From contig JAUUNJ010000189.1 in assembly GCA_030844625.1 (NCBI GenBank), forward strand, positions 1 through 5,620: a stretch of 5,620 bases of DNA, read 5' to 3'. Made by a program: the position numbers and the translations under genes. The notes beneath the pieces were generated by a model that saw only the letters and a program-made list of their open reading frames with translations, ran no database searches and was not told the origin of the DNA. This DNA is from Roseburia sp. (GTDB taxonomy: Bacteria; Bacillota; Clostridia; Lachnospirales; Lachnospiraceae). Positions 1 through 5,226 of the stretch are shown here, in pieces. How positions within the stretch are numbered: position 1 is the first letter of the stretch; the number at the start of each line of letters is the position of its first letter.

Positions 1-116
1 CCAAAATGCTCCTTTTCCACAACAACAACTCTATATCTGGCACGGGCAAGATATAACGCCGCTGTCAGCCCTGCCGGGCCTCCTCCTATCACTACAACAT
101 CATAAAGATTATCCAT
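1..116 (-). CDS. FAD-dependent disulfide reductase, thioredoxin-reductase/AhpF type, N-terminal fragment
   Basis: Only the first 38 codons are in the window; the gene runs off the left edge. The protein begins [16 protein letters not shown] and continues [10 protein letters not shown], then RVVVVEK. This is a Rossmann-type FAD-binding fingerprint (GxGxxG variant GGGPAG, followed about 20 residues later by the acidic end of the second beta strand). Such enzymes pass electrons from NAD(P)H through FAD and a redox-active cysteine pair to thioredoxin or a peroxiredoxin. The position just downstream of ahpC suggests that it recycles AhpC. Because the FAD domain is at the very N-terminus, it is not laid out like E. 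coli AhpF, which starts with two thioredoxin-like folds; plain TrxB, or a clostridial form with a C-terminal glutaredoxin-like domain, fits better. The start is set by AAAGGAG a few bases upstream of the ATG. The CxxC and the NAD(P)H domain are outside the window. Confidence 0.85.
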   Translation of the reverse strand, partial: MDNLYDVVVIGGGPAGLTAALYLARARYRVVVVEKEHF

Positions 117-136
117 TGCCTCTCCTTTCTAATTGT

Positions 137-156
137 GCAGGCTGTCTCCTGCCTGC
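137..156 (-). other. small hairpin just upstream of the reductase ribosome site
   Basis: GCAGGC and GCCTGC form a perfect 6-bp GC-rich stem around an 8-base loop. It ends about 10 bases before the AAAGGAG ribosome site of the reductase gene. It has no following T-tract, so it is not a terminator. It could stabilise the 5' end of a processed reductase message or modulate its translation; that role is inference. Confidence 0.4.
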
Positions 157-164
157 TTTTGCTA

Positions 165-210
165 CAAAAATGGCGATACCAGTTTGAGATTCTCTCAAAA
201 TAGTACCGCC
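165..210 (-). terminator. intrinsic terminator/attenuator between ahpC and the reductase gene
   Basis: On the minus strand, bases 210 to 193 and 189 to 172 form an 18-position stem with a 3-base loop. It starts at GGCGGTAC and closes with GTATCGCC; two pairs are G-U and one is a U-C mismatch. ATTTTTG follows directly. The stem begins 15 bases after the ahpC stop codon. It should end most ahpC transcripts and let a fraction read into the reductase gene, giving more peroxiredoxin than reductase. I see no convincing separate promoter for the reductase between here and its start. Confidence 0.8.
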
Positions 211-225
211 CATAGTATTATATTT

Positions 226-789
226 CTACAGCTGTCCTACCAGATCAAGACTTGGCTTTAAAGTTTCTGCTCCCGGCTGCCATTTTGCAGGACATACCTC
301 ATCACCATGTTCGTGAACAAATTGAAGTGCCTGTACCTTGCGGAACAGTTCCTCTGCGTTTCGTCCTACATTTCCGGCATTTACCTCATAAGCCACAATC
401 TTACCTTCCGGGTTTACTACAAAAGTTCCTCTCTCTGCCAGTCCATCAGCTTCAATCAATACTTCGAAGTCCTTTGCGAGAGCATGCGTAGGGTCTGCCA
501 GCATAGGATACTGTATTTTCTTAATACGATCTGATGCATCATGCCATGCCTTATGCACGAAATGCGTATCACAGGATACAGAATAAATCTCACATCCTAT
601 CTTTTTAAATTCATCATATTTATTTGCTAAATCCTCCAGTTCTGTAGGGCAAACAAAAGTAAAATCTGCCGGATAGAAGAAAAATACGCTCCACTTTCCG
701 ATAATATTTTCTTTTGTAACTGTTTTAAAATCATCATTCTGGTACGCCTGTACCGAAAATTCACTTACTTCCTTATTAATTAGTGACAT
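226..789 (-). CDS. ahpC: AhpC, typical 2-Cys peroxiredoxin
   Basis: The 187-residue protein has the usual AhpC length. It reduces hydrogen peroxide, organic hydroperoxides and peroxynitrite in the cytoplasm, using a peroxidatic cysteine that is then joined to a resolving cysteine of the partner subunit. The peroxidatic Cys47 sits in FYPADFTFVCPTE, which includes the conserved Pro40 and Thr44 of the active site. The resolving Cys166 sits in GDEVCPAKWQPG near the C-terminus. DGLAERGTFVV corresponds to the region of the sensitivity loop and following strand. The start ATG is preceded by AAAGGAGGG at 6 bases. The neighbouring flavin reductase gene is the likely electron donor. The upstream region has a promoter and paired 14-base dyads, so peroxide- or redox-dependent control is likely. 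Nothing is missing or unusual in the coding sequence. Confidence 0.97.
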   Translation of the reverse strand: MSLINKEVSEFSVQAYQNDDFKTVTKENIIGKWSVFFFYPADFTFVCPTELEDLANKYDEFKKIGCEIYSVSCDTHFVHKAWHDASDRIKKIQYPMLADPTHALAKDFEVLIEADGLAERGTFVVNPEGKIVAYEVNAGNVGRNAEELFRKVQALQFVHEHGDEVCPAKWQPGAETLKPSLDLVGQL

Positions 790-802
790 TTGAAACCCTC
801 CT

Positions 803-836
803 TTAGTCTTTTCTAATTATAGTTAGTTTTTTCTAA
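803..836 (-). promoter_or_regulatory. tandem 14-bp dyad repeats, candidate operator in the ahpC leader
   Basis: Read on the minus strand, TTAGAAAAAACTAA (836-823) and TTAGAAAAGACTAA (816-803) differ at one base. Each has dyad ends TTAG/CTAA, and their starts are exactly 20 bases apart, about two helical turns, so two protein dimers could sit on the same DNA face. The proximal copy overlaps the first bases of the AAAGGAGGG ribosome site. A perfect TATAAT (821-816) spans the join between the spacer and the proximal copy, though it lacks a good -35. Bound protein could therefore block the promoter or early elongation. The regulator is unknown; the repeats do not match the PerR consensus well. 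Confidence 0.6.
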
Positions 837-844
837 CTGTAATA

Positions 845-873
845 AAATTATCAAAAGTTGTATTAAAAGTCAA
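845..873 (-). promoter_or_regulatory. probable ahpC promoter
   Basis: TTGACT (873-868) is a 5/6 match to the -35 consensus. TAATTT lies 17 bases downstream, and a better -10 match, GATAAT, lies at 15 bases (852-847). Transcription would start near 838-840, immediately before the tandem dyads, giving a leader of about 50 bases. An alternative -10, TATAAT at 821-816, has only a weak -35. Confidence 0.6.
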
Positions 874-1032
874 TATATTTAATTCCACTTTTTAAAAGAA
901 CTATTTAGTTCCTTATTATTAATCTTCCACAAACCAATAAATTTATGCATTAAGCCAATTTATCCCTCTTTTATTTCTATTTTAGAGGATATTCTTTTTT
1001 TGAATAAAATAATTAAATTATAAATTACAGAT

Positions 1033-1086
1033 AAAAAGTAAGACGTAAAAAAATAAACCAATTCTTTTTTCACATCTTACTTTTTT
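1033..1086 (-). terminator. second, AT-rich intrinsic terminator in the ahpC upstream spacer
   Basis: A long inverted repeat: on the minus strand, AAAAAGTAAGATGTG plus six A pairs over 21 positions with the later arm, closing with TCTTACTTTTT. Two of the pairs are G-U on the minus strand but A-C mismatches on the plus strand, so the functional RNA is minus. The T-run that ends the second arm serves as the tail. It lies about 150 bases past the first terminator of the large surface-protein gene. It may catch readthrough, or it may end a short transcript made between the two terminators. From here to the ahpC promoter (874-1032) the DNA is AT-rich and I see nothing else in it. Confidence 0.65.
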
Positions 1087-1220
1087 CACTTTAAATTGTA
1101 TCAATTGATAAATAAATTTGCAGGGCATCTGCTATCCCACCCTCTATTCATGCCAATCCAGCATATAATATGGATACCTCCCTTGTCTTTTTGCGGAATC
1201 TTCTCCTTTCTCCAAAGCTG
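1087..1220 (-). other. non-coding interval between two terminators, with a strong ribosome site and a 6-codon ORF
   Basis: On the minus strand this stretch has AAGGGAGG followed 9-10 bases later by an ATG that opens a six-residue ORF, MLDWHE. A second ribosome-like run, GAGAAAGGAGAAG, lies further upstream. It also has a perfect 12-base palindrome, TATCAATTGATA. Another frame reads IEGGIADALQIYLSIDTI between stops. It is more GC-rich than the flanking spacer and is boxed in by terminators on both sides. It could be a small RNA, a remnant of a gene or an interspersed repeat. No promoter is obvious and I cannot assign a function. Confidence 0.3.
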
Positions 1221-1270
1221 AAAAAAAGACCGCCTATATTTGATATTTATATTTTATCAAATACAGACGG
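1221..1270 (-). terminator. strong intrinsic terminator of the surface-protein gene
   Basis: On the minus strand, CCGTCTGTATTTGAT (1270-1256) pairs over 15 positions with ATCAAATATAGGCGG (1244-1230) around an 11-base loop, and TCTTTTTTTC follows. Two pairs are G-U, which would be mismatches on the other strand, so it acts on minus-strand transcripts. It lies 120 bases after the stop codon of the large gene ending at 1390. Those 120 bases hold no gene; a short open stretch ending at 1277 (reading SLVSSPYTIEVREQKK) has no start codon or ribosome site of its own. Confidence 0.9.
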
Positions 1271-1389
1271 TAGTATCTACTTTTTCTGTTCCCTCACTTC
1301 TATCGTATAAGGGGAGCTCACTAAACTGATATCGATCTTTTAACCTTGTCCTTAGATGCTTCCTTTTCGTTCTATACCATTTCAGTCAA

Positions 1390-3435
1390 TCAGAGCTGTA
1401 TCTTCTTAATCTTGCTCCATTCTGAATTATATTTCTTTCCTGATACTTTTTTAAAGCTGCAAACTCTAATGTAATATGTCGTTTTCTTCTTCAATTTACT
1501 CAGAGTTTTCTTTGTCATTTTCATTTTTGAAATCTTTACCGTAATAACCCCCTTCTTAAATTTCTTATCCGTTCCATATTGGATTTCATATCCACCGGCA
1601 GACGAGATTTTCTTCCATGAAAGCTGTATCTTATTTCCTTTTTTTGCAGCTTTTGTAATCTTTGTTTTTTTCGGACTAACGGTAATTGTGTATTTCTTAT
1701 ACTTTGATTTCCATGTCGGATAGTAAATTTTAACAGTTGTTTTTCCCACACCTACTGCTTTCAATTTACCATTTACAACTTTACAAACGGATTTATTAGA
1801 AGAACTCATTGTAACTCCTGAGTTGCTCAGTGCCAGACCATTCCATTTAACTGTAGGGGTTATGCTTTCTCCCACTTCCAGTTTTGTTTTCTTAAAACTG
1901 AATTTTGCCTTATAATACTTTGAGTTCTTTGCCACTAAAACCGTTCTTGTTTTCTTTTTATTTTTATAAGAAGATGATTTCGCTACTTTTTCTGCTTCTT
2001 TGCCAAAGCACTGAACCCAATAATAAGTTCCTTTATAGTAAACACATCCGATACCAACGGATTCATAATCACCTAATATGTTTGCCTTGTGCCCGGAAGA
2101 ATTCATCCATGAAGTCATAACACCGGATGACGACTTCTGCCCTCTGGCAATATTTTCACCATACATTAAACTATTTGCAGAAAAGCAATCATATCCGCTC
2201 GGGCGCGTATGCTCCCAATATAATACCGTTTCAAACCCACGTTTCATTGCAGACTCCAACAAACTCTGATCCATTTTCAGAGCATCCAGCCTCTTTTTCT
2301 TCCTTTCTTTATTCACCAAATTTAAAACTTCAAATGCCTTTTTATAACATTCTTTTGCTTTTATCTTTATTTTTACTGCATTAATTAATATACCATTTTC
2401 CAGACTTGTCAAAGTTGTCTTACTTGTATCCACTTTTGTATAATCTTCAAATGCCTGACCTACGGATTTGATTGTGGATGGCAGTGTTACCTTTTTCAGG
2501 GAATCACAACAGAAAAATGCACTATTATCAATGCTTGTTATTCCTTCCGGAATCGTCACAGAAGTCAGTTTTGTACAATAATAACACATACCATACTCTA
2601 TTACTTTTTGGTTTTTGGAAAAAGTAATGCTTGTTAAAGATTCACAATAGTCAAAGGCACTTTCACCTACTGATTTGACCGTATTTGGAATCACTATGCG
2701 AGTAATATTCGATCCAGAAAATGCACTACTGGCTATTTTCGTTACTGAAGATGGAATTGTATAGGTAGCCCCATGAGCCCCCGGATAGCACACCAACGTT
2801 TTCCCCTTATCCTTAAATAACACCCCGCCAATAGAAGAATAAACCTTATTACCACTTGAAACATATATGCTCTTTAGTTTTTCTGCTCCCGCAAATGTAC
2901 TTTCACTTAGATCTACAAGAGTAGAAGGAAGCGTTATTTCCGTAACCGCTGTTCCATAAAGTGCATCACCATACAGAGCAACAGTACCTTCATTTAAAAT
3001 CACTTGTTCCAAAGAGTGATCATTGGCAAATGCGTTACCTCCTATTTCTTTAACACTTCCGGCAATTGTCGCCTTCTTTAAATAATACAAATCCGCAAAC
3101 GCTGTATATCCTACAGCAGTAACCCCTTTTTGTACTTCAACTTCAATAATTTCATCGCTATAATTTTCCCACGGAGCCACTACCGAGGAAATTGTCTCTC
3201 CTGTATCCCAATCCTCAACGGTCTCAAAATCTTTCATGGCTCCGGTTCCACTAATCGTCAGTTTCCCATTTTCCAATTTCCAATAGACCTTGGCTCCTTT
3301 AACTCCACACTCCCCACTGGCTGATACGGAACTCTTTGTGGATGCCTCTACAACATCATATGACTTTACAGATAAACCTACAGAGAAGCACAGCATTACC
3401 ATTGATATAAATACACGTAATTTTCTCAGCTTCAT
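1390..3435 (-). CDS. secreted BspA-like leucine-rich-repeat/CAP-domain protein with Ig-like and FN3-like tail
   Basis: A 681-residue protein from the preferred start. Residues 1-31 are a signal peptide: MKLRKLR, a hydrophobic core and a likely cut after VEA. Residues about 40-68 carry the CG..VYWKLENGKLTISGTGAM motif that precedes BspA repeats. Residues about 91-331 are LRR_5 repeats (units such as SVTKIASSAFSGSNITRIVIP). Residues about 364-478 are a YkwD-like CAP/SCP domain with His409 (EHTRPSG), Glu427 (GENIA) and His449 (SSGHKANIL). Residues about 511-587 resemble a Big_2 Ig-like fold, and 590-681 a fibronectin-III-like domain. No LPxTG motif or C-terminal membrane segment is present, so the protein is secreted or held non-covalently. 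Its last 195 residues hold 51 lysines and only 5 acidic residues, which suggests binding to anionic wall polymers (inference). The ATG at 3435 follows AAAGGGGAAGGAAG. An in-frame ATG at 3477 is rejected because it lies upstream of the predicted transcription start. CAP function in bacteria is poorly known; adhesion or wall binding is a guess. Confidence 0.92.
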   Translation of the reverse strand: MKLRKLRVFISMVMLCFSVGLSVKSYDVVEASTKSSVSASGECGVKGAKVYWKLENGKLTISGTGAMKDFETVEDWDTGETISSVVAPWENYSDEIIEVEVQKGVTAVGYTAFADLYYLKKATIAGSVKEIGGNAFANDHSLEQVILNEGTVALYGDALYGTAVTEITLPSTLVDLSESTFAGAEKLKSIYVSSGNKVYSSIGGVLFKDKGKTLVCYPGAHGATYTIPSSVTKIASSAFSGSNITRIVIPNTVKSVGESAFDYCESLTSITFSKNQKVIEYGMCYYCTKLTSVTIPEGITSIDNSAFFCCDSLKKVTLPSTIKSVGQAFEDYTKVDTSKTTLTSLENGILINAVKIKIKAKECYKKAFEVLNLVNKERKKKRLDALKMDQSLLESAMKRGFETVLYWEHTRPSGYDCFSANSLMYGENIARGQKSSSGVMTSWMNSSGHKANILGDYESVGIGCVYYKGTYYWVQCFGKEAEKVAKSSSYKNKKKTRTVLVAKNSKYYKAKFSFKKTKLEVGESITPTVKWNGLALSNSGVTMSSSNKSVCKVVNGKLKAVGVGKTTVKIYYPTWKSKYKKYTITVSPKKTKITKAAKKGNKIQLSWKKISSAGGYEIQYGTDKKFKKGVITVKISKMKMTKKTLSKLKKKTTYYIRVCSFKKVSGKKYNSEWSKIKKIQL

Positions 3436-3468
3436 ATATCTTCCTTCCCCTTTCATCATATATTTCCT

Positions 3469-3498
3469 ATTATGCATTTTTTCTCATATACTTGTCAA
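3469..3498 (-). promoter_or_regulatory. sigma-A-like promoter of the surface-protein gene
   Basis: A perfect TTGACA -35 (3498-3493), an 18-base spacer and CATAAT as -10 (3474-3469, 5/6 match). The start of transcription should fall near 3462, leaving a leader of about 27 bases with a good ribosome site before the ATG at 3435. The in-frame ATG at 3477 lies just upstream of the -10, so it cannot be on this transcript. Confidence 0.8.
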
Positions 3499-3561
3499 TT
3501 AATAAGCAATTTTTACCTTTTCCCAGCTAAATTTATTTCAGTTAAATTAATTATAAAAGTC

Positions 3562-3676
3562 TAATTACGATTTTATTTCAGGTGATTTGTTCTCTTTGTC
3601 TTCTGTTTAAAAATAACAAAGAGAACAAATCACCCCATACAAGAGAATTTAAAAACTCTTATATGGGGTGTAATTA
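3562..3676 (-). repeat. two long adjoining hairpins sharing arm bases, enclosed by a 7-bp outer pairing
   Basis: Hairpin A is a perfect 19-bp inverted repeat: GGTGATTTGTTCTCTTTGT at 3581-3599 with its complement at 3616-3634, around a 16-base loop. Hairpin B pairs 3631-3645 (CACCCCATACAAGAG) with 3656-3670 (CTCTTATATGGGGTG) around a 10-base loop; its one imperfection is G-U on the minus strand. The two share bases 3631-3634. TAATTAC (3562-3568) and GTAATTA (3670-3676) could pair outside both, giving a three-way-junction shape. On the minus strand B is followed by the U-rich run ATTTGTTCTCTTTG, which is part of A, so B may terminate the toxin-antitoxin operon. A has no T-tract. It could alternatively be a palindromic interspersed repeat or a structured RNA. 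Confidence 0.6.
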
Positions 3677-3800
3677 TTAAATATATATTTTGATTTTAAA
3701 GTATTACCTTACAGTGCATTACTTGTTAGCGATAGCTGCCTGTGGGGTGATAGTTCATTGGATAGCAACCAGCTTGTATCTTTTTGCTCCATCATTTGCT
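3677..3800. other. non-coding spacer downstream of the HEPN gene
   Basis: No supported gene. The left half is very AT-rich; the right half (about 3705-3800) is less so. It holds short open minus-strand stretches, for example one reading DGAKRYKLVAIQ and a 28-codon ORF at 3795-3709, but none has a ribosome site at a useful distance. The less AT-rich half may be a remnant of a gene; I cannot identify it. Confidence 0.4.
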
Positions 3801-4159
3801 TTATTCATCCTCAGGTCTATTTAATTCTTTTTCCAGAATATTTTCTAATTGTTTCTTTAGCTGTGGATATTCATCATGAATTGTATTATACACATCTTCC
3901 ATTCTTAAAGTTTGATATCTGTGTGCTGTAATATCCCTCATGCCTGCAACTGCTTTCCATGGAAATGCTTTATACTCTTGTCGCAAATCATCCGTAACTA
4001 CCTTAATTAATTCACCTACATTGATAGCGTCATTCCAAGAGCTCTTTTCATCATCTCATTGGTTAAGAACTCTTCCAAAGAAGTTTCCCCCAACAAGTTA
4101 ATTCCTATCCTCATTTCTTCTATTACCTTTTTTATGGCAATTTCATCTCTATGCTGCAT
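3801..4159 (-). pseudogene. hepT: HepT-like HEPN ribonuclease toxin (DUF86 family), frameshifted
   Basis: HEPN toxins of MntA-HepT systems are RNases held inactive by the partner nucleotidyltransferase. The first 44 residues (MQHRDEIAIKKVIEEM to KRALGMT) are read from 4159 and reach a stop at 4016. From about 4025 the adjacent frame continues INVGELIKVVTDD and then carries WKAVAGMRDITAHRYQTL. Joined, with one lost base between ACG and CT, they give a 119-residue protein, a usual family length. The active-site motif Rx4HxY is intact at Arg75, His80 and Tyr82; the Tyr is the residue AMPylated by MntA in studied systems. The gene begins inside the last codons of the MNT gene with an 11-base overlap, so its translation is coupled. 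There is no slippery heptamer at the junction, so a real deletion or a sequencing error is likelier than programmed frameshifting. A true mutation would leave a truncated protein without the catalytic motif. Confidence 0.88.
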
Positions 4160-4430
4160 ATAAAAGCACCTCTTTTTCAATTTCAAGCATATCATCTTCC
4201 CTAATCGGTCCATGAATAACATCTACATCCACCCTAAGCATTTCTTCTAATTCATCTTTTATCATAGATAAAGTAATCAATGTGATTGGCTTATAAAATT
4301 CTATAATTAAATCTACATCACTGGTATCTCTGTTTGTTCCATTTGCTCTCGAACCAAACAAAACAACTTTCTTTATAGGATATTTATCTACTAATCCTAC
4401 GACTGACTGTCTGATATACTCAATCGTCAT
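4149..4430 (-). CDS. mntA: MntA-like minimal nucleotidyltransferase antitoxin
   Basis: A 93-residue protein of the MNT family. It has VVLFGSRANGTNRDTSDVDL, an exact GSx10DxD motif with Gly26, Ser27, Asp38 and Asp40, and a third acidic residue at Asp70 in VDVDVIHG. These bind the two metal ions and NTP. In characterised MntA-HepT pairs the enzyme transfers AMP units to the tyrosine next to the HEPN active site and so neutralises the toxin. The catalytic residues are all present, so it looks active. The ATG at 4430 lies 9 bases after AAAGGAGG; an in-frame TTG two codons earlier is too close to that site. Its stop overlaps the start of the HEPN gene, the usual antitoxin-first order. The 66-base gap to the DUF4160 gene has no terminator, so co-transcription is likely. 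Confidence 0.92.
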   Translation of the reverse strand: MTIEYIRQSVVGLVDKYPIKKVVLFGSRANGTNRDTSDVDLIIEFYKPITLITLSMIKDELEEMLRVDVDVIHGPIREDDMLEIEKEVLLYAA

Positions 4431-4496
4431 GCTCAAGTACCTCCTTTTTTATGTATTAACTATTGATATCCAACGTTTTCCTCTTGTGAAACTACC

Positions 4497-4775
4497 TTAG
4501 CAATAATATCTTATTTCACCAAAGAAATCTATCCACTTTCTAATTACTTCATTACTTCTTGCTTCTATAATTCTTATTATATTACGCAATACTTTTTCAG
4601 GAATCCTTGAATTATTATTGCATATCAAACATTTACCAGCTTTTGTAATCCACACTTTTGTTGCATTCATTGTTGGATTTCCCTGTGCTATATGAACATG
4701 AACAGGCTCTAACGGTTCATTCTCATTTGCCCAAAAGTAAACCCAGTATGAACCTATCTTAAAAACCTGAGGCAT
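4497..4775 (-). CDS. DUF4160 domain-containing protein
   Basis: A 92-residue protein that I recognise as DUF4160 from MPQVFKIGSYWVYFW, EPVHVHIA (His26 and His28) and the lysine-rich strand TKVWITKAGKCL. A helical C-terminal half (IPEKVLRNIIRIIEARSNEVIRKW) follows. The molecular function of this family is not established; its members are small, often sit beside another small gene, and have been suspected to form toxin-antitoxin-like pairs. The ATG at 4775 has GGAGG 8 bases upstream; a start at 4799 has no such site. The first 17 bases lie inside the end of the 90-residue gene upstream, so the two are translationally coupled. Two cysteines flank a short NNN-containing loop region (CLICNNNS), but there is no clear metal motif. 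Confidence 0.88.
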   Translation of the reverse strand: MPQVFKIGSYWVYFWANENEPLEPVHVHIAQGNPTMNATKVWITKAGKCLICNNNSRIPEKVLRNIIRIIEARSNEVIRKWIDFFGEIRYYC

Positions 4776-5031
4776 TGTCAAATCCTCCTTCTTTTGCAAA
4801 CTCTATAATCAAATGTGCCGTAGATTCTATAATTTCTTTATATCGTTCCATCTCATCATCTGAGAAACCATGTATATCCCTCCATTCATAGTCTGGAAGA
4901 TAGCATACCGCATTGTGAAAGCAATCTTTTTCATCTGGTTTTTCTATATATACTTTCACTTTTCCATTTTCTAACATTTCAGAATGCACGATTTCTGTAT
5001 TATCATCTAAAGTCATAAATGGGTACATCAT
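4759..5031 (-). CDS. 90-residue protein of unknown function, coupled to DUF4160
   Basis: I do not recognise a named family. The first half (YPFMTLDDNTEIVHSEML, KVKVYIEKPDEKDCF) looks like beta strands, and the second half (SDDEMERYKEIIESTAHLIIEFAKEGG) is helical, with an overall acidic charge. No signal peptide, membrane segment or catalytic motif is evident. GTGAGGA lies just upstream of the paired ATGs at 5031 and 5028; either could be used. Its end overlaps the start of the DUF4160 gene, and the ribosome site of that gene lies inside its last codons. The tight coupling suggests that the two proteins act together, possibly as an antitoxin/toxin-like or regulatory pair; this is inference from layout only. 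Confidence 0.85.
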   Translation of the reverse strand: MMYPFMTLDDNTEIVHSEMLENGKVKVYIEKPDEKDCFHNAVCYLPDYEWRDIHGFSDDEMERYKEIIESTAHLIIEFAKEGGFDNASGF

Positions 5032-5226
5032 AACAAATCCTCACTTTCTTAATTGGTTCTAAAAATCCATCTGCATCAATATGTAAAATTACCTACTGAA
5101 ATCTAACTCTTTTCTCTTGCTGAAGTTACCTTAATGCAATAAAATACTGCAATTATCTGCACATCACCATCTGTAGTGCCTGCTCAAATATCCCAAGATT
5201 CTTTTCTTTCATCCTATCCCTCACTT
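5032..5226 (-). pseudogene. possible decayed small gene between two unknown genes
   Basis: A 19-residue ORF starting MKEKNLGIFEQALQ runs from 5212 to 5153. It begins 14 bases after the preceding gene and has GTGAGGG upstream. The same frame resumes after three stops as VILHIDADGFLEPIKKVRICYD, up to the next gene, while the neighbouring frame reads DVQIIAVFYCIKVTSAREK through the gap. This pattern could be a small gene broken by two compensating shifts, but the pieces are short and I recognise no family. The safe reading is a spacer with a possible relic. Confidence 0.3.

Noticed and set aside
252..534. Two plus-strand ORFs (252-491 and 307-534)
   Set aside because: They lie opposite ahpC, which has clear family motifs; no ribosome site and no recognisable protein.
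803..836. PerR box in the ahpC leader
   Set aside because: Only the left half (CTATAAT) is close to the TTATAAT-N-ATTATAA consensus; the right half matches poorly. The tandem TTAG/CTAA dyads explain the region better.
1905..3502. Several plus-strand ORFs and one short minus-strand frame over the surface-protein gene
   Set aside because: They are shadows of a long gene with recognisable domains; none has a ribosome site or a family signature.
3562..3676. MITE with a TAATTA target duplication
   Set aside because: TAATTA flanks the hairpins, but the sequence between has no terminal inverted repeats, and TAATTA is common in such AT-rich DNA.
3709..3795. 28-codon minus-strand ORF (starting MMEQKDTSWLL)
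   Set aside because: The nearest GAGG is about 13 bases away, and there is no recognisable protein.
4016..4034. Programmed frameshift in the HEPN gene
   Set aside because: No X XXY YYZ heptamer, no stop-adjacent +1 signal and no obvious stimulatory hairpin directly downstream.
4160..4222. Upstream extension of the HEPN N-terminal frame to 4222
   Set aside because: It reads through the MNT coding sequence in another frame; the ATG at 4159 gives the normal HEPN N-terminus.
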